Positions 56,515 to 64,000 of a stretch of 64,000 nucleotides of DNA are shown here, piece after piece. Position numbers and translations under genes: made by a program. Source of the stretch: Lophium mytilinum (Eukaryota; Ascomycota; Dothideomycetes; Mytilinidiales; Mytilinidiaceae). The stretch lies in NCBI GenBank assembly GCA_010093605.1, contig MU004188.1:1002341-1066340 (forward strand), given 5' to 3'. The notes under the pieces are model-generated. The model was not told the origin of the DNA, ran no database searches, and saw nothing but the letters and a program-made list of their open reading frames with translations. Numbering within the stretch: the first letter of the stretch is position 1; each line of letters starts with the position of its first letter.

Positions 56515-57874
56515 GTCTATTGAGGGCTCCTGGAAAGAGTTCCCGATAATGACTTCGGAATGAAACCACAACAATAATAAGAAAAGTCGTACGTGATTAC
56601 GAAGTTAGTTTGTCTATAAGAACTAGCCTCGGAAGAAGACGCGGGCGGGGCTACCTTCACTATTTATTGCTGACACGTAGGACAAGACATTTCCTCTGTT
56701 AGTGCTGACCTAAGCCTGGAATCTGGTCGATCAGGCATCCCGGGAGTTGTGTTATATGTATAGTACGTAGTCTACGGCTTGACAATTTGGGTCACTATTG
56801 ATGGCTGTCATTCTGTAATCGAGTTCGGTCCGCCAACTGTACAGCTTGGAGCTTCGAGAAATTGAGTGAGAAAGAGGTTGTAGAACAACCTTGGCTTCTC
56901 GTATTCCGAGTTTCACACAAATAAATCCTTTCTTCACGCGGGTGGGGTTCCGTTTGCGTATGCCGTACTCGTGAAATAAGATGATACAGGACTCTAGATA
57001 TCTACTTGACATAGCCTAGCAATAGACCACTGGACTTGATAGGCGGGGAGAGTGAAGAGAGGTTGTTGGGGTTCTCCAGTTGACTTACAGTTGTCACAGC
57101 GGCTAGGGGCCGCGCGGGCGCTCAAATTGTATGTACATACCCGCCGCCAGGAGGCCGCAACCGAGGGCTTGGCATATAAGGTCACGTGAAATTGAACTTT
57201 ACCCCTAACGTTGGAATCTCTACGCCGCTACAGCGATACGATCAAGACTGGTGGAACAGCGGAGTCCTGGGCTTTATATCCCATCGAATACTGACCGTTC
57301 CGGGGTTATCAGAGTTGTCCCTCGGAGTGCACGCCGGATCTGCACCTGCAGATCTCTAAATCTAGATGCCGCCAAAATGTGTGGCGCAAAGTAGAACCGA
57401 AAACGGCATCATCACCTGGGCATCATCTCCACCTCCCTTTACCCCAACCAAGCTGAATCCTTCGCGTGCCAAGTCACGATTCCCATCTCGCCCTTCGTGA
57501 TACCTCCATCATCCATCGCTCCGACTATCGTGTCTGCGACCTCGAGTCTACGAGCCGTATCCTAGCGCTACTGCGTGCGCGTACCCCTAACGCGCTCTCC
57601 ACAGCTCTCAGGCCCATCTACACGAGCTATGGAGGTCGAATCCAGCGCAACACCTTTCTAACTCTCATCTCTTGTTGGATATACCCGGGCGTTAGTGGCC
57701 AATTGAATCTTCTTTGTTTTCAGCATTCTATCTTTACATTTTACTCTTCTTCAAAGTGAGTGCCACTGCTCTTGGCTACACTTTGCAGGGCTCCAAGGCC
57801 TAAAACTCTGTTCTGGCACGTGGGTTCAAGCTGACTTGCATAGATTATTGTATTGATCGATACTCGACTTCAAT
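56515..57874. other. Divergent region, P450 and histidine kinase
   Basis: 1.36 kb holding both promoters. The kinase leader may contain an intron at about 57756-57843 (GTGAGT to CATAG). Open frames here show no domain. Confidence 0.4.
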
Positions 57875-60800
57875 ATGCTTGCTTCCTCGCCTGAGCATGC
57901 CGAGGTACGGCAACTGCATCCCCAGTGGAACATGACCATGTTCGCTGCATCTATTGCCATCTCTTTCCTGGGCGCGTTCACATCTACCCAGCTGATGTGC
58001 CATGCAAGACTGTCGCTTCACTTCTCTAGTGTATTAATTTGGTCTTTACTCGGAAGCATGATTTTTGGCTTCTGCAGTATCTGGAGTCTTCACGAGGTCG
58101 CCATGTTGGCCTGCGAATTTGATCTCCGCATAGGCGTCAATGCGCCACTCACTGTTCTAAGCTCGTTCCTCGCGGTCTTTTTTACCTTCCTAGCACTTGC
58201 AACCGATCTATTATGGGGCAGATATAGCGATCCAAAGCAAGGACAACGTCGCAAATCTCGCTGGATTTCCTCTGGGCGAAGATCACACAATTCCTCCCAT
58301 CATCCCAAACCAAATAACCAAAGCTCTTCTGCGCCTCTCTTGACAGTCAACGAGCGCGATGACGATGAAGATCAAGAGTCAGATGAACAAATGGATCCAC
58401 TGGACCCGCCATCTCCATTCTTTGCGAACAGCGCGGAAGAGCTGGCAGCGTACAACAACCATAGCTCGACATATCGATCGCCAAGTGCTTCATCAGATAG
58501 CAGCGGAGCTTTGAACAGGCCCACCCCAACGAGGAGCCAAGATGAAGAGTCACGCCCCGTCGGTGTCAGCAACGGTGTCGCACCGTCGCCTAGTGATGCT
58601 ACTACAAGCGACTACTTCGGCTTTGGGGCCACTTCAACCTATGCAAGCTCGGGCTCCATGGGGATAAGCAACACCATAGGTATGATCTACCGCCAGAGCA
58701 CAGTACCCGCAAAGAACGCTTTCCTCACTACAGCCGATCTGCTCTACACCGGAAGCACTCGCCGAAATATTGGGAAAGGCTTTCTTTGGTCCCTCGCGAT
58801 TACCTCGATGCACTATGTCGGCATATTTGCTCTTAACGTGCCGTCTGGCTACCTTAGATTCAATCCCTGGCTGGTCTTTCTATCCGCGTTGATCAGCTGG
58901 ACTGTTTGTACAGTGGGCTGTATATTGATGGAAAAGATGGAGACATATCTTCCGCAACAGATTCTTTTCTCCGTCATAGCTTCCGCCGGGGTTGCAGCAA
59001 TGCACACTACAGGGATGTTTGCAACAACATTCTACTCTGCCTCACCTCCATCGGAAGTCCGAGGCTATCCTCCCGCTCTCGCCAATGCTGTCGTAGGTAT
59101 TGCATTTATTACATGCATTGCCGCTAACGTACTACTTGCTCACTCTGCTACCGTTTCGCGCAACAAACTCGCCGAAATTGTTTCGACACGGAAGGAGCTT
59201 TGGAAGACAATCGCTCTCAAAGAGACTGCCGAAGCGGCCTCTCGCGCCAGAAGTGATTTTATTGCTTCTGCGTCGCATGAAATCCGAACCCCTCTCCATC
59301 ATTTACAAGGCTATAGTGACTTGCTAGCACAGACCGAGCTGACCGACGAGGGGCGATCGCTATTGACATCAATACAGCGCGCCACCAAGACCCTTTCTCT
59401 AAGTAAGTGCCAAGATATTGTAATTTCGAAGGCCCTATGCTCATATGCACAGTTACCAATAACGTGCTCGATTGGTCTAAATTCGAGCGTGATAGCGAGA
59501 GCTCCTATCGGCCTACAGCACTGGATATTCGGGCCGTCTGCGAGTCGGTCATAGTTCTACTGCCTAATATCGATGACGAGGGGCGGGTTCAGCTTTTCGT
59601 TATCGTGGCCCCCGATGTTCCCAAAACGCTGTTTTTGGATGAAACTTACATCCATCGTATCTTGATGTAAGTAGAACATTCTACAGATCGGCAGGGGCAT
59701 TTGAAGCTAATATCTAATAGGAATCTGCTCTCCAACGCACTAGTAAGCATTTGTTAGAAGTTGGTATACGCCTACGGAGACTAATAGTCCGATACAGAAA
59801 TTTACAAGAGCTGGCTATGTTCTTTTATCAATAGAGATGCTCAACGACAACCTAATTGTCAAAGTCAAAGATACTGGCTGCGGGCTTGATCCAACTTTCA
59901 TTCCGGATATGTGGACACCGTTCAAGCAAGGAGAAGTGCGAGGCTCTGCCAGAGGAACTGGACTGGGACTAAGCATTATAAAGCGCCTGCTTGCTCGAAT
60001 GAACGCCTCGATCGACCTCGAAACGAAATATATGCATTCTGAGGATGTGGGTCCCGAAAGAAGCGGTACAACACTCACAGTCACCATACCGATGCAATCA
60101 ACGATGACTAGGCCCGCGACTACACCTACCGCGGACCGTCCCCGGATAGCCATTCTGTCCAAACATATGGACCGCTCCATGGAAGGCTTGCGCAACTGTT
60201 GGGAATCCTTCGAATACGAAGCCGACCTTGTGCCAAACGTGACAGGACTAACATCGAGCAAATGGAAATACATTTGGGCAGAGCTGAGCTTCCTCAACGA
60301 GAACATAGGACAGTTCAACACGCTTTCGAAAAAGAAGAACTTGTCGGTGCTTGTACCGTACGACACGCACGACTCGCTAGAAGGACTTCCAGGGATTCTC
60401 TCATCCCCGAATTTCATTATGCTGCCAAGGCCGCTCATCTGGCACACCTTCGAAAGACGGATTCTGGCGTCGAAGCATAGAAGGCAATCGACTGCCCCAT
60501 CACAGGCCTTGAGGTTCGCCGCTGAGGTTGAAGTCCTGAATGGAGAGTTGGACGGAGCATCCAATGGGACATCGAACGGGGTTGCCACGGAGAAACCATC
60601 AGAGGAACCTGCGGCAAAATATGTGATTCTCCTTGTGGAGGATAATCCGGTACGTTCAATAATACATTTGTTCTCGCCCAATCAGGGCTACCCCATCCTT
60701 CAAAACCTGGCCGAGACAGAGATAATGCTGTATGAACCAATCAGTCAACGGGCTAGGCTGCCTGGTGCAGTGGCGGCCAAAATCATTCCGAGGCTAATTC

Positions 60801-61164
60801 CATACTGTAGATCAACCAGAAATTGGCCACAAAAATGCTACTATCCCTGGGCTACCAAGTTATAGCAGCTAACAACGGGGAAGAGGCTGTCGAGCAGATC
60901 ATCATGCACGACACTACCGTTGATATCATCCTCATGGACCAGTCCATGCCTGTAAAAGACGGCGTCACCGCGACACGAGAGATACGCGCACTGGAAGCAG
61001 CAGGCACACTATCCCGACGACGTCCGATCATCGCGGTGACTGCGGTGGTCAATTCAGAGTCACAAGGGGCATTCCAGACTGCCGGTGCCGATGACTTTTT
61101 GGCGAAACCGTTATCGTTGAATGTGCTAAAAGATACTTTGTTGTGGTATCTGCCGCATGGTTAA
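57875..61164 (+). CDS. MHYT-domain hybrid histidine kinase
   Basis: A membrane sensor kinase with a fused receiver. Exons are 57875-59402, 59453-59666, 59721-59742, 59798-60649 and 60811-61164, giving 989 residues in phase; the third exon is only 22 nt. The N-terminal membrane part carries MHYT-type motifs: SLHEVAML (degenerate), SMHYVGIFAL and AMHTTGMFA, split by a 150-residue disordered acidic loop (about 125-275). MHYT motifs are proposed to bind copper and sense O2, CO or NO. The phospho-acceptor box SHEIRTPL has its histidine at 468. ATP-binding boxes are NLLSNALKF, DTGCGL and GTGLGLSI. The receiver starts VILLVEDNP, with its aspartate at 915 (ILMDQSMP) and lysine in LAKPLS. All catalytic residues are present. 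The sequence between the kinase and receiver ends in a short Asn/Gly/Ser linker. Confidence 0.92.
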
Positions 61165-61688
61165 GAGGAGGATAAGCCATGCTGTCAGATTCTAAGAAGA
61201 GCCGTTCCAATTTCTACGGAAGCAAAGCAGTCGTAGAACCAGTCCACGATGGAATACTCGGACTTCCAAGCCACGGATACTAGGCTGGAGGGAACCAAGA
61301 ATGAGCTCAAACAGCCGTTATGTCTCTACCAAAAACAACATAGACGTTGCTGAACGCCAGCTCCTACGCCACGGCACCTTAGGCTCTCGACCGGAAGTCG
61401 CCATGGTATGACTAGGGAGTCGACGCCCGGGCGTACGAAATTCATAGGTTGGAAAGATTACGGAAATGATCTTAGCAGATTAATTACTTAGAAGAAGGAA
61501 AAGAAGTGCTTGTTGCCGCTTGGCCCCACACGACGAATCATGAATTGTAGAAAATCCCATGTCACAATAGCTTTAGATAATTACCAAATTTGACAGTGTA
61601 TTATTTTCAGACCACTTCATTCGAGGCATCTGTCTACCCCCGAGACACACGACTATCTTACACGTGATTACAGCTGCACACCAAACAT
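61165..61688. other. Convergent intergenic region
   Basis: 520 bp between the 3' ends of the histidine kinase and the HIT gene. Nothing recognised. Confidence 0.35.
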
Positions 61689-62546
61689 CTACAACTTCGC
61701 CCTCCCCAACCCCTCAATCTCCTCTCTCAGCACCCTCCGCATCTCCCCCGCCAACTTCGCCCCTTCGTCGTCGTCAAGCTCATCGCGCTGGCCTCGCCCG
61801 AACATGGTCCAGCTCTTGCTCTGCACCTGCGGCATCGTCTCTGGCCGCGGGATGATGTGGAAGTGGACGTGTGGGACGACCTGGGCAGCGCGGGCGCCTG
61901 GGAAGGAGATGGGTTAGAACGATGGAAATTCAAAGGCTGGACTGCGTCTGGTGGTTGCTAGATTCGTGAGGGGGTTGCTTACCGTTGTTTTGGACGATGT
62001 TGTAGTCAGTTACGCCTGTTACCTTCGCGACTGTTCGCGAGAGTAGGGGGAGCCAGAAGCCTGTTGTTGTGTTCTGATTAGATATATTTTCTTTCTTTAT
62101 CATAAAACGTGACGGCATGGTCATTCGGCTCTTGAATCCAGCAATCGAAGCAACCCAATTAACGAACCGGAGAAACAGAGTTCGGACATCAAAAATAGTA
62201 AGACGTTTCAAAACAACCAACACATCTATAATTCAATTCGGAAGACAAATAGAATGATCAAAAACCTACCAACCTCCCTCGCTACCTCGCCCACCACATC
62301 CCCCACAATCCCTACATGCCCCCTCGTGGCCACGAGCAGGTGCCCCGCCGTCATAGGCAGGATGTCCAGGAAAGCGACGACATCGCGCGACGCCAGCACG
62401 ACGAACGCGCTCGGCGACACGCGCTCTGGGTCCGCGGTCGCGTCGGTGGGGACGCTGGCGGCAAGGGTTGACGAGGACGCGGGCGCGGACGGGGCGGGAT
62501 ACGCGGCGGCGATGGCGCAGAAGGGACAGGGGCTGGTGTCGTTCAT
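61689..62546 (-). CDS. HIT-family nucleotide hydrolase
   Basis: A histidine-triad protein that hydrolyses nucleotide phosphoramidates or dinucleoside phosphates. Minus-strand exons are 62546-62270, 62060-61983 and 61897-61689, giving 187 residues. It begins with a CPFC pair (residues 7-10), typical of HINT-like proteins, then VVLASRDVVAFLDILPMTAGHLLVA and the YNIVQNNG block. The catalytic triad HVHFHIIPRP is complete. An Ala/Ser/Pro-rich insertion at about residues 15-42 is longer than in standard HINT. The C-terminus WTMFGRGQRDELDDDEGAKLA is conserved in fungal HIT proteins. The first intron is 209 bp, four times the local norm. The start ATG is the first in frame. Confidence 0.9.
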
Positions 62547-63166
62547 TGCATTGAGGCTGGCGGCACTGCGTAACTTTGGTGGGTTGGTTACTGGGGTGCT
62601 GTTATGGGGGCGGCGGCATGCTGTGTTGTGTTTAGGTACTTCAATTGGGAGGACGTGACGTCTATGAGGCGGTGGGAGACGAGGCTGGATGGGAAAGTTG
62701 CCGAGGTTGGAAATAGAGAAATTCTAACCACTCTTTCTACAACTTCTTATGGCAATGTTGTATATATTCATGTGTGTTTCGACTCTCGCAATTAATCAAT
62801 CAACTCAAATCCCATAACCTTCCTGGGATTCTCGTGGAACCTAAAACCGTGTATCCAACTTCTCTAACATTTATCTATCCTTTCAGTCCCCCAAGCTAGC
62901 TAATTTCCATTATTGGGCATTGTACATTCGAACGTATGCAAAATTGGGATGCCCGAGGGGAAATGCTGTCAACCCATCTTTCTTTGAACAAGGACTAAAG
63001 ATGGGCGAGCAGCCGAAGAAGGACTGAATCCTCGTGAATTTGAATTCTGCGGTTAGCTCTCTGCTCGATGATAGCGGTAGAAAGCTCGGATACTTAATCT
63101 ATAAAGATTAAATATAAGTCGCAACTGCACGCTCGCAAACGCCCATTAGGTGGACGTGATACCATT
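62547..63166. other. Intergenic, 620 bp
   Basis: HIT gene promoter and the 3' flank of the transporter. No supported gene. Confidence 0.35.
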
Positions 63167-64000
63167 TCATGTAGCGGTACTTGCTCTCCTTTGAGCCGCT
63201 TCCTCAACATCTTCAATCTGAGCACCCAGAAGTGCAGTTTCCTCGTCAACAGCTGCGGTCTTCGGTGTGTCTTTAACGGCTTTCTGAGGCTTCTGTAGCG
63301 CCGACCACAACGTACTCGCGATTACTATAGCTCCACCAACAAAGCTCGACATCCCAGGAAGAACACCCCAGATACTCCAGTCAAACAACAACGCAAACAC
63401 CACTTGAGTGTATAGGATGCTAGTTGCCTTGCTGCTTTTGTCAAGCTGCAGCCCAGCCGTGAGAAGAAACTGCAGTATGAATCCCAAAACACCGAGGAGA
63501 GAGAGGAGTGCCCATTCTCGAGGACCTTGAGGTTTGACGAACCCGATGTTAGGTGTGATAAGAAGTATCAAAGTAGAGCCAACCGTGCTGACGAAGGCAA
63601 AGTAATTGACAGAGACGAGGGCATGAGCTCTGTCGCCAATGACTCGGATCATTGTATACGCTCCAGAAGCTCCTAGAACTCCCAGGACAGAGATAGCAAT
63701 CGCAATGAGACGCTGTGTTGTAGTCACTTCGTCCACTGGGTTACCCATATTTGTACTGTTGGCTTTGTCGCCAAAGAGAGCAGCAGGATGAGCAATAATA
63801 ACCACACCAACCAAAGCGAGAACTCCAGCGCAAAGGTCTTTCCATGAGAAGACTGCACCCAGGAGTAGTGAGCAAGCCCACGCCGTAACAATCGGTACTA
63901 GGAATCTGAAGACAGTGGCTTCGGCAAGAGGCAAATAATGCACCGAGTCTAACGACACCTTCAGTAGCCGCCCACCATTGCGATATGAATACGGGATTAT
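63167..64000 (-). CDS. EamA/DMT-superfamily membrane transporter, partial
   Basis: The 3' part of a drug/metabolite transporter superfamily gene; the 5' end lies beyond the window. The visible reading frame from about 63958 gives roughly 260 residues with repeated hydrophobic helices. The family motif HYLPLAEATVFRFLVPIVTAW is followed by DLCAGVLALVGVVIIAHP, and the second EamA repeat includes FILQFLLTAGLQLDKSSKATSILYTQVVFALLFDWSIW. The C-terminus is acidic and soluble (DEETALLGAQIEDVEEAAQRR), with a DEETALL motif resembling a dileucine sorting signal. An exon boundary may lie near 63950-63960 (GTTAG on the minus strand), so the true first visible codon is uncertain. The substrate cannot be read from this part; the fungal relatives are mostly uncharacterised. 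Confidence 0.85.
   Translation of the reverse strand: MIPYSYRNGGRLLKVSLDSVHYLPLAEATVFRFLVPIVTAWACSLLLGAVFSWKDLCAGVLALVGVVIIAHPAALFGDKANSTNMGNPVDEVTTTQRLIAIAISVLGVLGASGAYTMIRVIGDRAHALVSVNYFAFVSTVGSTLILLITPNIGFVKPQGPREWALLSLLGVLGFILQFLLTAGLQLDKSSKATSILYTQVVFALLFDWSIWGVLPGMSSFVGGAIVIASTLWSALQKPQKAVKDTPKTAAVDEETALLGAQIEDVEEAAQRRASTAT

Noticed and set aside
59815-60681. A 288-codon minus-strand frame opposite the histidine kinase
   Set aside because: The plus strand encodes the conserved ATP-binding boxes there; the antisense translation has no recognised features.
1-64000. A multi-gene novel defence, toxin or mobile system
   Set aside because: Gene order alternates housekeeping genes with independent promoters; I found no transposase, reverse transcriptase, integrase or NLR gene.

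Overview
The window is nuclear DNA of a filamentous ascomycete (Pezizomycotina). The evidence is the 45-70 bp GT-AG introns, a RYISIAC-type Zn2Cys6 regulator, and fungal forms of Nup120, Med16, Tfb4, Hst3/4, verprolin and a MHYT hybrid histidine kinase. The tight spacing and base composition suit a dothideomycete, but I cannot place the species. All exon models below were built by hand from splice consensus, reading-frame phase and family conservation. I found no rRNA, tRNA, CRISPR array or intact transposon.

Layout. 0-10.2 kb is a run of plus-strand housekeeping genes: a serine-rich single-pass membrane protein, RAD51, nucleoporin Nup120, and an E2 that looks like UBE2S. 10.9-22.9 kb holds a lineage-type orphan, a thioredoxin-reductase-like flavoprotein, importin-9/Kap114, a PAQR (adiponectin-receptor/Izh) membrane protein and a small secreted cysteine protein. 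23-32.6 kb is looser: CK2 beta and a Zn2Cys6 regulator, then a Baeyer-Villiger monooxygenase scrap and a stand-alone GARS (PurD-like) copy interrupted by one frameshift. 33-42 kb carries TFIIH subunit Tfb4, a short Cys-containing orphan, a four-pass membrane protein, a BTB-BTB-WW-WW protein and a Frm2/Hbn1-type nitroreductase. 42.7-52.2 kb has HST3/4 (minus) diverging from MED16 (plus), and a mitochondrial membrane protein diverging from verprolin. 52.2-64 kb holds a solitary cytochrome P450, a MHYT hybrid histidine kinase, a HIT hydrolase and the 3' part of an EamA/DMT transporter that runs off the right edge.

The genes do not form one pathway. Several act on the genome or transcription (RAD51, Hst3/4, Tfb4, Med16), but their mixed strands and separate promoters argue for ordinary fungal gene order. 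I saw no convincing multi-gene novel system. The items most worth a second look are the UBE2S-like E2 with an APC/C-tail-like C-terminus, the BTB-BTB-WW-WW architecture, the PurD-length GARS copy, a crystallin-like secreted protein, a TAGTAG tandem acceptor inside the zinc cluster of the regulator, and stop-free in-frame introns in importin-9 and HST3/4.
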